Source of the DNA: Siphlonurus alternatus
Taxonomy: Eukaryota > Arthropoda > Insecta > Ephemeroptera > Siphlonuridae
NCBI GenBank assembly: GCA_949825025.1
Contig: OX463781.1
Span: 4,939,370 to 5,003,369 of the forward strand
Length of the DNA stretch: 64,000 bases
Direction of reading: 5' to 3'
Below the pieces are notes generated by a model, which was given only the letters and a program-made list of their open reading frames with translations, was not told where the DNA came from and ran no database searches. Below are positions 1 to 12,462 of the stretch, piece after piece. Numbering within the stretch: the stretch's first letter is position 1; each line of letters starts with the position of its first letter. The translations under genes were made by a program, and so were the position numbers.

Positions 1-367
1 GGCAGATATTAGTGCCCAAAAGCCATAAAAAAAGTTTCAAAACAATTTAAAGAAGCAATTTTTTTTAAATTAAGTTCTTAGTTTGTCTCTCCATGGGAAA
101 GCCCTATGCTGAAATTAAAAAAAAATATAATAATAATTAAAAAAAATCGGCTTGTTAAATTGTTTTAAAAAAAATCTATGGCTTTTAGGCACTATATAAT
201 AGCTGTCTCTCAAAAAAATTTCAGAATTTTTGTGAATTTGCTAAGGTTTATATGTTAATTAATCAAAGGAGAGTATGTCAAACAGCTGTTCGGCGTTATC
301 TCTACCTTAATGCCAGTTAGACTCGGAGAAAAATATGGTGCAAGTCACCTCACCTGCAGAGCTGAAT

Positions 368-748
368 ATTAGACAATAATGGTGTGTTTTTTATTTCATA
401 ATTAAAAAATGAAAATATACATAAAATTATGATTTCTGAACTTTTTCAGATTTTTTGAAGTAAGTGAACTAATTTTTTTTAAAAATATGTTTAAAATATA
501 TATGATAAGGGCGATACTACCTGATCGGATAACCGTGACGTCATCAATAACCAATCACAATGCGAGAAAATGATGTCACGGTTGTCCCATAAGGTAGTAC
601 CACCATAATTCAGATATTTCTAAAAAAAAAAAATAGTTCCTGTACACCAAAAAATCTGAAAAAATCCAGAAAAGCATATGTTATAATTTTATGTACATTT
701 TCTAATTATAAAAATAAAGTACTGCAATTATTACTGTCTATTCCAACA
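368..748. mobile_element. Rep-B fold-back element (decayed)
   Basis: Imperfect inverted arms. The left TTTTTCAGATTTTTTG and CATAAAATTATG correspond to the right CAAAAAATCTGAAAAA and CATAATTTTATG-like stretches. The centre carries TGACGTCA at 536-543 opposite a mutated TGATGTCA. This matches the plan of the better-preserved Rep-B copies. Confidence 0.6.
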
Positions 749-888
749 GTGCTGTCAAATAAAAGCCAAGCAAGTGAACTGATGCCATGGTGCTTACTTA
801 AACATTAATGCATGCAAAGTGTCCTAGTTTTATTGAAATTAACAAAACTGTACTTGAAATTTGACGAATAAAATGAATTTGAATTATT

Positions 889-1038
889 AGGTGGCTCACA
901 CACTGCCTTCGTATCGCATCATATCGTATAATAACTTCTTATGATAAAAATTTAGAACCAGTTCTAAATGAGAAAGGTTCCGATGTCATGCGATGTGATA
1001 CGAAACGAAGTTGTGTGTGCGCGTACACCTGATGGCAA
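889..1038. mobile_element. Rep-F-like short inverted-repeat element
   Basis: Ends AGGTGGCTCACACACT and GTGTGTGCGCGTACACCT. Internal CGTATCGCATCATATCG is mirrored by CGATGTGATACG. It resembles the copy at 23330-23546. Confidence 0.45.
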
Positions 1039-1120
1039 AGGTTCTTAATTTTTTTTACCACACGTTGCGAAATCATGCGATTCTGTTTTATGAGACAGAC
1101 CTTAGTGTATTATAGTTTTA

Positions 1121-3273
1121 AGGGGCATTTCCATGGAGCGATGTCGAGCGGGGCTTGCCCTAGTAAAACTTTTTCCTGTAAATACCCTGTAAAAACCCTG
1201 TAGGCAACCGGTAGAGGCCAAAAAACCCTGTAAATACCCTGTACACACCCAGTAAAGTCAATTTGACCCTGTAGGCTCTGATTTTACTCTTTTCGCTACT
1301 GGTTGCGATCCAGTAGCAACCCAGTAACTACCCTGTAGCAATAAGTAAAAGTCTCTACTAACCAGTACACACTCTGTAAAACCCTGTACAGCTCGATCCC
1401 GTAGCTTACAGGAACCTACAGACTCCGCTACAGGTAACGGCTATCCTGTAATTTACCAGTAGCTTCCAGTAATCATCGGTAGATTTAGTAAATTGTTATC
1501 CTGTAGCGAGTACGGGAACCTACAGACTCGCTACAGGTAACAGCTATTCTGTAATATACCAGTAGCTTCCAGTAATCATCGGTAGATTTAGTAAATTGTT
1601 ATCCTGTAGCGATTACAGGAACCTACAGACTCGCTACAGGTAACAGCTAACCTGTAATATACCAGTATCTTCCAGTAATAATCAGTAACTTGCATTAAAT
1701 TTGAACCTGTAGCAAGTACAGGAACCTACAGACTCATTACAGGTATAGAGTTTCAAATCACACTGTAATTAGTCAGTAGTTTCCAGTATTTGTGTGTAGC
1801 TTTCAACGGTTTTTAATCCATACATATTATGACACGATTGCCACAGATTCCACTTTTAAGTTTTTTTACATATATTTCTATAATAATATAATTAATATTC
1901 ATTGCTAGCATATTATTTCTATGATTATAAATTATGTGCATCATAAATATAGGCATACATGAAGAACCTTGCATGATACTGTATTTCTTTTAATTAAATT
2001 TATAACCTCATTCTCTTGCTTCTAATATTGTGGTTCCTTTCACCACCTACACAGCTAATTTAAATGTCAATTATAGGAGTCACTGCAAAAGTGCTTGTAT
2101 ACCTGAAAAGAGTGTACTTCTCATATTAAGCTGACATTTAATTTTTAATTGAATAACCATTAAACATGAAATTAATGAATGGACTTGGCTTTCATGCCCG
2201 TTTAGAGACTCGTATCAATAAGTCTAAAGTAAAATAAAGTATTTCAACAAAAAAATAACAATTAAATAGCTTGTATTTCGAAATAATCTGACTTTAAAAA
2301 TAAAATCGTATTACCGTTTTTAAATTATGTGCAGGAAATAATAATTTCTAAAAAATTAAAAATGAAAAAAAATGAAAGTATCTGTTTTATTATCATTGAT
2401 GCGTACAATTGAACAAATATTTTTACATGTCTGTAAATTTAATAGTTGATTTTAGATTTTGATTGAAAATCTGAGAAACTCGAGTACGCCTGTCACGAGG
2501 ACGGTGAAGCTTATATAGGCAATTCATAGGTAGTTCTTGTACGCGCGCGTTACTCGTTAGTTAAGGCAGGTAGGATAGGCTAGGGCTAGGCAGGTTATAT
2601 GGTAGGGACTTCTACACAAAGACAGGATGTTAATACTACCTCATTTATATTTTTGCATTACTTTTCTCTATAATGCTACTGATACTTACAGGGTGTATAC
2701 AGGGTAGCTACTGGTTCCCACTGACTACCTACAGGGTACCTACAGGAAGCTACAAGCTAGGTACAGACTGCTACCGGAACCTACAGGTTACGACAAGGTG
2801 GATTTACGGAGTAGCTACAGGTTATTACTGACTGCCTACAGGTTTTTACTGACTGCCTACAGGTTCTTACTGACTGCCTACAGGTTCTTACTGACTGCCT
2901 ACTGGGTACCTACGGGCTAGATACTGATTGCTACCGGAACTTACAGGTTGTCTTACCAGTAGAACTTGAGATCGAACCCTGTAGGTACCCTGTAAAAATG
3001 TAACATCCACAGGGTATGTACAGGGTTCTACAGGGTAAGCTACTGGTTACCTACTGGTTTAGAGCTACTGGTTGGCTACAGGGTATTTACAGGAAAGAAT
3101 CGACTTCAATTTTGCACTAGGGTGGCGGCGCGAGAAAAGCGCACTTGCTTCAATCTCGTATGGTAGCCATGTTGGCAAAAAAAAACTCTCACCACAAGGC
3201 GAGGAAATTCCGAGCCTCTGATTGGCTATGGCACGCGATTTTCTCGCTTTCCACGCTCCATGGAAATGCCCCT
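1121..3273. mobile_element. Rep-G: 2153 bp non-autonomous element, TTA duplication, internal CTGTA minisatellites
   Basis: Terminal inverted repeats AGGGGCATTTCCATGGAGCG and its complement, flanked by TTA at 1118-1120 and 3274-3276. A 3 bp TTA duplication fits PIF/Harbinger-type insertion. The left half is made of CCTGTA-rich units, including ~110 bp units from about 1400 to 1740. The right half has the complementary TACAGG sense, including four 21 bp units ending CTGACTGCCTAC at 2816-2900. No transposase frame. The minus-strand ORF at 3295-3065 spans the right end and is not a gene. Confidence 0.8.
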
Positions 3274-3360
3274 TTATCCAAGTCTGCAACTGCAACCACT
3301 AGAAATCAGATAGAGCAATAAAACGTCAGCACTTGTTGTTGGGGTTGCCTTCTATTTCAG

Positions 3361-3586
3361 ATTCGACCATAAAGAAGAGATGCTCCAGATGCTGCGTGGA
3401 CAAACAACCGTGGTGACATCTCGTGGTGAAATGGTGACAGATGTTACTCTCTGTACATCTTGTCGTCTGCCAACTTTACCACACAATAAGTTTGCTACAC
3501 CACTAAGGGCACTGAGCAATGTTATTCAGAGCACAATAATTATGTATGTATTTAGGAGCAAGTCGAGAGTAAATAAACTAATGTAA
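3361..3586 (+). other. Unassigned possible exon or gene fragment
   Basis: Preceded by a good acceptor (CTTCTATTTCAG at 3349-3360). The open frame reads FDHKEEMLQMLRGQTTVVTS, then GEMVTDVTLCTSCRLP and LPHNKFATPLRALSNVIQ, ending at a TAA at 3584-3586. A GTATGT donor-like motif occurs at 3544. Composition is more balanced than its surroundings and looks coding, but I do not recognise the family. It sits just 3' of element Rep-G. It could be an exon of a plus-strand gene, a captured gene fragment or a retrocopy. Confidence 0.3.
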
Positions 3587-3618
3587 TATTATCTGAAATT
3601 GAATAGAAAAAATATTGG

Positions 3619-3770
3619 CCGCGCTTCACGAAGTAGATAGCCAGGTTTCTAACCACGTTTAGCTTAACCACGTTTAACTAGGTGGTTTAAAACGTAAATC
3701 AGGTATAGTTTAACGTGGTTAAGCTAAACGTGGTTAGAAACCTGGCTTACTGCTTCGTGAATCGCTGCAC
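3619..3770. mobile_element. Rep-C hairpin MITE
   Basis: About 150 bp palindrome: CGCTTCACGAAG... and ...CTTCGTGAATCG ends, with arms of GTTTCTAACCACGTTTAGC and its complement. The same design recurs at 10027, 13204 and 40097. Confidence 0.75.
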
Positions 3771-5159
3771 CCATTGTTATTAGTACAAAGAAGGTTATTG
3801 TTAGCAGTAAAGTAAATAAAATGGTGAACTTCTTTCAAATTTAAAGCAAATTTTCTTCACATTGAAATTATTTTAATAAAAACTAATGGAGAGTAGGATA
3901 TTTTAAAATGTTTTAGTAAAGGATGATGGTATCTTGCAGACAGTTGTCGTTTTAGTCAAATCAGCAAATTATTCAATATAAGAAGTATAATAATTACTCA
4001 AAATCTACAAGACAGATTTATTTTTTTAAGTTTAACTAGTCACCAGCTATTTTGTTCTTTTATTCATTCTTAGTTTAAAAACACTCTCAGTTTATCATCG
4101 TAAAAAAATGAATAATAATTTCTTGATGATACTGCAAGTAATTGATATATAGTGACTTGAAACTGCACGGTTTGCATTAAAACTGTTAACAATATAATTT
4201 AATTTTTTTTCTGTAATTGGCTAAGTAAATTTTTCCACTTTCTTTTTTTTTTCTTTTTTTTTTTTTTTACTTTCTGTTATTACACTTTTTATTATTTGTT
4301 CAAAAAACGTTTACTAAAAAATTTGAAAAAATAGGGTAACATTATTGAAAGAACCTTTTTCAATTATACAAAATAATAATTATTTGATATTTATTTTTGT
4401 TTCTTCATTCTATTTTCATTTCATCGTTTTATAAACCATATTTTTAATTTTATTGAATCAAAATATAAATTTAAAGTACATTACCTGTTTTAGTGACAAA
4501 AAAAAAGATTAGTAAGTAAAAGTGCTATATTTTATGAACATAAGTACCAAAAGTACCTAGGTAATAAATTTAGAAAGCTGTTACTCTTACATCGAAAAAT
4601 AATAACACACATTTTTTACGTACCAAAACTTCTTATAAGTACAAAATGGAGAGGAAAATAATGAAAAGTTGTTTTTTTCTTTATAACACGCAACACTAGA
4701 GGTATGAAATATGCCTTTTAAAAATTGTTGTCATTTATTCCCCAGATTTTTTTTTTGTTGGTTACAACATGACGCGATTCATGTAATTAATCTTCTGAGA
4801 TGGTGTGATTTACTGGACCAAAAACGAAACTTATGATACCGCAGAGTTGCAGCATCGTATCGATATACATCACAGTGATATATTTCTAAACACAGCAAAG
4901 CAATATTGAAGACAAATTTACTTTTTGTAGGATCACGTTTCTTGAGAATTTATCTTTTAGTATTGTGCAGTACTTACTTGTTTAGTGATGTTAAGCATTG
5001 TCTAATGTGGTTAGTACTTGAATGGATAATTATTTGAGGAAGAATAAATGTTACTTTTTTTTTAGAGGTTTACTGCTTTTTAAACACAGTTTATGGGTGT
5101 ATGGCTAATTACAGCCTATTCTCAAAAACTGGAACAAAAAGATTGTATATCAGTACATT
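3771..5159. other. AT-rich DNA, nothing recognised
   Basis: Poly-T tracts and simple A/T-rich sequence. No gene or clear repeat family seen. Confidence 0.5.
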
Positions 5160-5277
5160 CATCACCTCTGAAAATTTCCCTTTGCTGCCTTGTTAATCAC
5201 CATGCCCTCGTAAGAATAAAACACAGGACATGGTGAAAAACAAGGCAACAAGATGGAAATTTTCCAAGGCGATGAGT
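5160..5277. mobile_element. Rep-H ~115 bp hairpin element
   Basis: Arms GAAAATTTCCCTTTGC...GCCTTGTTAATCACCATG are matched by CATGGTGAAAAACAAGGC...GGAAATTTTCC. It recurs at 8727, 10490 and 31075. Confidence 0.65.
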
Positions 5278-8035
5278 TTACAATTCTTTCTTGTGAAAAA
5301 TATGAGTTCATATGAAAATATGAATTTGACCTCAAAGCGAGATGAACTCAATATTTTGGTCTCGGTAAGTGGCTGATATTACCTGCAAGTCTTTGTTGGC
5401 CATATTTCATACTACAGACAAACAGGCAACTGAGCTCCCTATGGACACGCGTTATTGAATTTGGACGCTCATACATCATTGGTGGCTCTTCTATCTCCTT
5501 CTCTTTTCTACGTTTGCTTCAAGAAGTCAAATGTTCAGAAAATATATCATGAAAAAGAAAGGAAACTCAATTCCTAACGTTATTACGTAAGAGTGAAAGG
5601 AACGTAAGCATATTGTGTACTTTTTAAGATGTTAAAATTGACATTGAAATTTATAATTACAGTGTAAATTTTATTGTTTAATTTTACAAATGATTTAATG
5701 ACAAACCTCAGTTACTTAAGAGTAGAAAAGTTATTTCTGTCAGAAGAAATCGTTTGAAATACATTTTAAATTTCAATAATGTTCCTAAATTTAATCGCTT
5801 ATGATTTGAGCAAATTCTATGCGGTGGTTTTCTCAAAACAGCTCCATTTCCGGTTTTCCTCCATAAGATGAATAAATATAATAATAAGTATAATAATAAA
5901 TATAATAATAAATTGATAAATTTCTACCCCGATTTCCACAAAACTAATCAGATAGATGATCCACTTCAAAATTTATTTGATGGCGAATTCAAAGTCCCCT
6001 GATGCAAGTCCTGTTGCATTCAAAGCGGTCAATTTCGAGTTCTCAATCAACTGAGATTGATCCTTATACTAAATTTCTCACAATCTATAGTTGAAAAATA
6101 CAGTGTTTGATAAAGTGTATGAAATTATTGTTAAATTTTGATAGAAGATCTTGATTTCGAGTTGTGTACTGCCAATTTTTTTTCACATATTATCGAACCC
6201 CATTTTTAATTAGAAAGAAAATACGCTGTGACTTTATCGTCATGCACGTGTCCTATGCTTGCATGTTAAATATTTGACTATTACATTACAGCGTGTTTTC
6301 CTTTGATTATGAGTGTCATAGAGCTTAAAAAAATTATAAAAATTGTTAATGCATAACTCAACTTCCTCTAATAAAATATTCAATAAGAATATGTTGTTTT
6401 TTCTTTGAATTATGTCATGGTATAAAAATTTTGCATACAGTATAATATATAATCATTAAATATGCATATTTATAAAAAATAATATATTATTTATATTATA
6501 AATGCTTTTAATAGTATTAAAAATACAATACAATTGAAGTGGAACATAATTGCTTTCATGGATATCATAAAACGTAAGTGGTTCACTGGAATAATTAACA
6601 AGTTCATGTCATTACCTGTCGTAAGCAGATAAAGGGGTTTGCTGATAAGGAAATGTGTGCTTGTATGTTTTTTTTTTACTAGTATTTCGAGATCTGTTTG
6701 AGTACTTGGTTTACTATCAGAAGTCCATTTAAACTCTGATCTCTTTTAAAAAAAAGAAGGGAGAAATGCCCCCTCCCTATAGTTCCAGTAATTCCTTGAC
6801 CACCGTACACACATGGCACTAGAGCCGTAAAAAATACGTTCATCTGAAATGAGTTCTGTATTTTTGTTATGTCACTGTACTAAATCTTCATTACCAATCG
6901 TAAGTATAGCAAAAAGGGTTTAACATCCATGAAAAATAATTCGTATACCATGAATTTAAAGCAAGAAGAAATATACCTAAGTAATGAAAGAAGTTAGTTT
7001 GTAAATCGTGAAATATTTAATCATTTTCACTGCCTTAAGATCACGTCACAGAATTGATCATTATAAAAGTTTAGTAGAGAGAAGCCAATTTAACTTTATG
7101 TTGATGCTATGAATGTAGGTTAAGCTAATATAGTTTATTTTATTACATCTAAATAATTAATTTTCAATTCCAAAGTATTTAATTAAAAATCACTTTAATC
7201 AATGTGAAACATTCAACGTACGTCACATGTTTTTTTCTGAGCAAACTAGTTAGTTAGGATTGGTGGAATAATTTACTAAATGGCTGTGATAGTTCATCGA
7301 TCGTTTGTGTGGTATGATTATCCTTGTGAGTTTCATATTTTTTATTGAAATGTTATCAAAATATTATTAAACATCAATACCAAGCAAGATTATTATACTA
7401 TTGTGCTAATGTGATGTTTAAAAGGACACAATTTTAATTATTATATTAATTTTATAGATCATATTTTTAAATATTGTTTGGGTACATGTGTTTAAAATGT
7501 TTAAATTAATTTAAATTTATGCTAATTTTAATTAGAATAAAGTATGTACATATTTATTTTATGTAATAATTGACGTGATCCATGCTGTACAGCCTTTGAT
7601 CGAAACAAAAATTTGAATTTTAATTATATGGATCTTGATATAAAATTATAAGAACAGGTTAAGGCAAAATAATAGGGATCAGAAAAAAACAGATTGGTTC
7701 TAAAATGTTACATTTTTTTCTTTATAGTGAGTTAAACATTAGTTCATAAATACGTACAAAATCAGAAATAATCGATTACTTCTGATTGTTTATTTACGAA
7801 TAGACCTATTTATTTAAAAGAACATATTTTAAATATACAAATTAAAAATTTCCCATGATGAGTTCAACAGTTACATTTTCTTTTCTTTTTTTATGAAACC
7901 ACATTTAGGTACATCTATATACTTACATATTATACTAATCTACAACCCCAAAAGGTGCCAAAACCCTAGATTAAGGTTCTTATGAGTTTTTTGGGCTTAG
8001 TGAGAACACATTTCAGCACGCCCTTACAATATTCA
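5278..8035. other. AT-rich DNA, nothing recognised
   Basis: No ORF, no clear inverted repeat and no family copy seen apart from short A/T simple runs. Confidence 0.45.
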
Positions 8036-8037
8036 AA

Positions 8038-8300
8038 TTTCTCTGCAAGCATATGACTGAGAAAAACATGGAAACCTTAGTATAGTTACAGTTGTTGTCA
8101 ATGAATCGACAAGAGTACAAAGCAAGGGGAACTTTATATTGGAAAAACGCAAAGTTTTACTCCTGTGTAGAAAACGTGATTTTGTTGAAAATGGTCACCC
8201 ATTCAACTACTACAGGCGCAGCTTCACTGCGGTGATCTGATGAGAAACGCTCCAGCGCACGGCACAACGCTCCATAAATTATGCAACCTGACGAACGGGA
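8038..8300 (+). mobile_element. SINE-like fragment
   Basis: It contains GGGGAACTTTATATTGGAAA, GGTCACCCATTCAACTAC and CACTGCGGTGATCTGATGAG blocks. These recur in decayed form at 56043-56225 and 58935-59190. No Pol III promoter is visible in this copy. Confidence 0.4.
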
Positions 8301-8726
8301 GAGTACAAACAGTTGCCTATCTTCTAGGAGATAATGGTGGCAGATGATTTTCAGGATAGTTGTTTGGTGAAGTGAACGATATTATTATTGATATTTTTTT
8401 TAGACACAGCTTTTTTTATTATTAAATAATATTTAAATTTTTATATAAGAAAAAGGTATTCACATATTTTTTATTGTTAGAACATTAACTTTTCTATTCT
8501 TTAAATGCTTTTTCCCTCTTTTAACTAGAAAATTTGCGTAATTACTAAGTACTAACTGTAAGCGCTAAACTTCGATAATAAATCTAAAGTACTGAGAGTT
8601 ACGTATATTCTCTGTCTTAAAATGAACCTTAATTAATGTGTTCCAGATATCTTTAAAAAAATGAAACATTCAACTTGTTACATGAAAATCAATGACTTAC
8701 AGAATAATATCAAGAAATTGGTTTGA

Positions 8727-8846
8727 GTCATCGCCTCGGAAAATTTTCCTTTGCGGCCTTGTTAATCACCATGCCCCGTAAGAATAACACAAGGAATGGT
8801 GATTAACAAGGCTGCAAGTCGGAAATTTTCCAAGACGACCATTGTA
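8727..8846. mobile_element. Rep-H hairpin element
   Basis: CGCCTCGGAAAATTTTCC and GGAAATTTTCCAAGACG ends. Inner arms are GCCTTGTTAATCACCATG and its near-complement. Confidence 0.7.
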
Positions 8847-10026
8847 CAGTGTTGATATTTGATCAACAAAATATTTATCACAGAATTTTGTTTTTTTATT
8901 TCAAATTTACTGCCTGATTGCATCTTTTAGGAAAGAATATTCAAGCTATATTTGGGAAGATTAAAAATATTGTTGCCCAGAAAGCTATCAAGCTTTTCCA
9001 CTAACTGCGGTTACTGCAAGTTTAATTAAATTACACTAAACGTGTAGTGAGAAATCTGAATAACTCCCTTTATAAAATCATGACGAATCTGGATGGTTTT
9101 AGTCAAGATTAGGTTAGATTCAAATAATCTGAAAATTTTACTGTATGTATTATTTCTTAACAGTCTACTGATGATTTCAACAACATATGTCAAGACTTGG
9201 GAAAAAAATTGAAGTTTAGATGCACATTTTGATTAATGTTATAACAATAATATTTAAGAGAGTAAAATTTCATCAGGGCAACAATTTCTTATCTTAATAT
9301 GAAAAAGCTTTATTAGATCACTTTACTCTTTCTAACATAAAGTTTCATTAAGAGAATAAAGATTTACTTAAAAAATAAAATGAAAAAGAAAATCTAATAA
9401 AAACTTTTTTATGTTTTATGTATTTAAAAAAAAAAACGAAAAAGAACTTCCACAAATGCGTAAAATGAAAATCAAAAAGATACCTGCTAAAAGTATTGCA
9501 TGCAGTAAAATATTGCTATTATTATACATTATTTTTATACAAATGGTTTCAATAATTTTAGATTGCAAACAATGAAATTATCATATGAATATAATGCCAT
9601 TAAGTTATATGGATAATATAAAATAACGCATTCGTAAACATAAAAAAAATAGAAATTTATTTCATGAAATGATTTTTTTTTAATATTTTTTATTCATTTC
9701 TTCTAAAAAGAATTTTACTACAGTACATTTCTTCAAAGGATTGAAAAAAAAATGAAGACTAACTTTATTTTTATATATTTTGAAAAGTTATGTAATACGA
9801 TCAAAACTTGGCTTTATTTTTCTAAAAAGAATATTGTGAAATTTTTTACACGAACACACTTTAAACCCTGAAAAGTACAGCACAAGTTACTCAACGATAT
9901 TTAAAAACACAATTAAAATTTCTGTACACCCCGGGCATTTTAAAATGTTTTGTGTGTAAAATTTGGAAGCATGTTCTATTGAAAATTACATGATTTGACT
10001 TCAAGCGATTAAATTTACTTATATAA
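8847..10026. other. AT-rich DNA, nothing recognised
   Basis: No gene or clear repeat copy seen. Confidence 0.45.
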
Positions 10027-10178
10027 GGCGCGATTCACGAAGCAGTTGGCCAAGTTTCTAACCACGTTTAGCTTAACCACGTTTAACTAGGTGGTTTAAC
10101 ACTTAAAACAGGTATAGTTAAACGTAGTTAAGCTAAACGTGGTTATAAACCTGGCTAAATGCTTCGTGAATGGCACTC
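10027..10178. mobile_element. Rep-C hairpin MITE
   Basis: GCGCGATTCACGAAGCAGTT end with arms AACCACGTTTAGCTTAACCA and its complement, closing at GCTTCGTGAATGGC. Confidence 0.78.
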
Positions 10179-10489
10179 TATATTTTCCTTAGTGATTAAA
10201 AGTAAATTACAAATAAGGCAGTCACAAGTGTTGTTAACGTTTATATTCAACATCAACGTGCGATGTAGTTACACAGATTTGCGAGCGTGTGGATACGAGT
10301 ACAAATAATGCAAATATTGACTATGAGCTCTAGCAACACTCTTTGATTATCTAATTTGAAGCTTTTGAATCCTTTTAAGTTATAAAATGTATATCTTCTT
10401 GTAAGCAATGCTTGCAGGAATCTCATCTTATGGATAAAACAGACCATATTGTAGAGATAATGACACAAGCCAGTACGTACACTCCTCGC

Positions 10490-10608
10490 TTCTGAAAAGT
10501 TCCCTTCTACAGCCTTGTTAGTCACCTTTTCCCGTAAGTATAACACACGGCATGGTGATTAACAAGGCTGTAGAAGGGAGTTTTTTAGATGCAAGGAGTG
10601 TACATGCA
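10490..10608. mobile_element. Rep-H hairpin element
   Basis: Arms CCCTTCTACAGCCTTGTTAG and TTAACAAGGCTGTAGAAGGG pair. The outer bases CACTCCT and AGGAGTG also pair. Confidence 0.7.
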
Positions 10609-10624
10609 GGACTTTTCAACGTGT

Positions 10625-10776
10625 TAAGCCGCTATTACACGATACAATTTTTCTAACTATTGCATACAATTTTTTCTTACAAGAAAAATTGAACCCCATT
10701 TATTTGTATGGAGATGAAATTTTCTTGCAAGGAAAACTTGTATGCAAAATTGTATGGTGTAATATAGGCTTTATTA
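10625..10776. mobile_element. Rep-D hairpin MITE
   Basis: Ends TATTACACGATACAATTTTT and AAAATTGTATGGTGTAATA. The inner TTCTTACAAGAAAAATTG is mirrored by the right arm. Five copies in the window. Confidence 0.75.
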
Positions 10777-11289
10777 AAGTTTACTTAAAGTAAGTTAACC
10801 TTAAAACCAAAGATTTTCAACCTAAAATTAAAATCGAGATTTTTTTCGTCTAGCGATGCGACTACACGCTACCTGAGAGTCCCTCACTTCATTCTCCGGT
10901 GTATTTTTTCTCAATCTTCACTGAAAACCAACGATCGGTGTTTTACGTAACGCTTGTCGTAGCGACAAAGTGAGGCCGTACAAGCCAAGCAGCTTACAAC
11001 TCACCACCAGCTTTAGAAATAAGCAGCTCAATTTACACACTAAGTTGTGTGCCATCAATTGAAATATCTATACTAATATCTATTTTTTTACTTAGGTTCT
11101 AAGGAGGAGATAATGTAAAAATTGCAAGAAGTTACGACAGAAAACATAATTATATAAATTTTTAACTACGCTATTGACACTAACATTGTATATATTATTA
11201 TAAGTAATTATAACATTAATTCCATGCAAGTAGCTGTTGTAAACATTATCAACAAAAAAAGTTTACATGTAAAGAAAAAGTCTCGTAAC

Positions 11290-11546
11290 TCACCCTAGTA
11301 GAAAAAAAAAAAAACGTCTTCAACTCATCGTTTACACGTTTAAAAATAATCTTTTAACTTCTCAAACACATATTTTTTCCTCCTCGCTCAAAGATATGAT
11401 GAAATGGATACAATATTTCAAACATTTTATGCTCAAGAAGAGGAAAAAATACGTAATCACGTATTTCCCCTTCTTTTTTTTCCTCTAAAATAGTGGAAAA
11501 TTGGGGGATATTAGACGAGAAAAGAACATTATTTCAACTCGTGTAT
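11290..11546 (+). mobile_element. Rep-A copy
   Basis: Contains CGTCTTCAACTCATCGTTTA, CTCGCTCAAAG, the interior GCTCAAGAAGAGGAAAAAAT and the closing TTTCAACTCG. It abuts the donor side of the first exon at 11587. Confidence 0.7.
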
Positions 11547-11586
11547 TATTAATTTGGGAAACTAATTCACAGGTACATCCACTTAC

Positions 11587-11653
11587 CTGGCATGTGTGTT
11601 TGCGTCAGCACGAAGATCATAGCTAGCAGAATTATGACGTGAACGCATCCCAT
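11587..11653 (-). CDS. First coding exon of a second minus-strand gene: signal-peptide-like N-terminus
   Basis: ATG at 11653-11651, then MGCVHVIILLAMIFVLTQTH followed by MP and a split codon. It ends at a perfect donor (CAG|GTAAGT, intron from 11586). The 12-residue hydrophobic core with a short polar end is a classical signal peptide. The upstream 230 nt are GC-rich and CpG-containing compared with the surroundings, as expected for a 5' UTR/promoter. The exon lies 3' of the DIP-like stop codon on the same strand, so it should start a different gene whose other exons are below position 1. Another DIP/Dpr paralogue in a cluster is possible, but nothing seen proves it. Confidence 0.6.
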
Positions 11654-11990
11654 GACGATGATTTAAAGTCTTACGCGAATAAGCTCTTGTTTAATTTAGA
11701 CGCTTTAACATTGCAAGCCTCTCTTTCATTCAACGTAGAGTGTAAACAATAGAACAAGTTTGTACACGTCGTGTAGTCATGACAGGAGAGCTGCAGTAGC
11801 TGGTCCGTCTGACTGGCTGTCTGCCGGCACACTGCAGGCTGAGGCTGTGGCGGGTCCTCCACACGGCGCACGCCCGACAACCCCACCACCACGTGTTTGT
11901 GACGTCATAGCTGCAGTTTAATTGTCAACGTTAATTGACCACGTGATTTTGTTGGTACAAACTGACGATGTCACGTGTCCAGGGGGCGTG
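11654..11990 (-). promoter_or_regulatory. Putative promoter/5' UTR of the gene starting at 11653, with CRE and E-boxes
   Basis: Locally GC-rich. It contains a full palindromic CRE TGACGTCA at 11900-11907 and CACGTG boxes at 11890-11895, 11940-11945 and 11972-11977. A minus-strand TCAGT initiator-like pentamer is at 11965-11961. No TATA box at a sensible spacing is obvious. The long minus-strand ORF at 11892-11671 is probably UTR read-through, because it does not join the signal-peptide frame. Confidence 0.45.
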
Positions 11991-12102
11991 TCTGTTTACA
12001 ATATTGGCTGTATATCGCCTGCCTGAAACCAAACTATGGACACTGTTTTGACTGGTGAGACGTGGGCATAGAACATAAACAAAGAACAATAATGACAATA
12101 AC

Positions 12103-12455
12103 AGATATATTGGAAGTAATGAAATTTCAATCTCAAAATTTTTATTGCAAAAATGGTTTGAGGGCGCAAAGAATATGCCACTCTGCTTTTTTTTTTTTTC
12201 AGAGTTTTTAGACCCCGGGAAGAATTGCTAAAATGTTTTTCCAAGGTCAGGTTCGAACCTATGCCCCTTTTAGGTCCTATTCTTTATTAAGAGAGGCATC
12301 CAGAGGCGTCTCTCTCTCTCTCTTTTCAATATCTATTTTTTTTAAAACAGTTCCCGGACTCTAAAAAATCTGAAAAAAATAAAAGTAGCATATATATAAC
12401 TTTGAGCCCTGTTTCTATTTTTGCAATAAAAATTTTTGAGGTCAATATTCCATTC
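12103..12455. mobile_element. Rep-B fold-back element
   Basis: Arms AAAATTTTTATTGCAAAAAT and TTTTTGCAATAAAAATTTTT, with GACCCCGGGAA opposite TTCCCGGACTC. The right end is TATTCCATT. The centre contains a tRNA-like CAGGTTCGAACC sequence and CTCTCT. Confidence 0.65.
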
Positions 12456-12462
12456 ACGAAAG

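Noticed and set aside
11671..11892. 73-codon minus-strand ORF
   Set aside because: Lies in the presumed 5' UTR upstream of the signal-peptide ATG, ends before it and has no domain.
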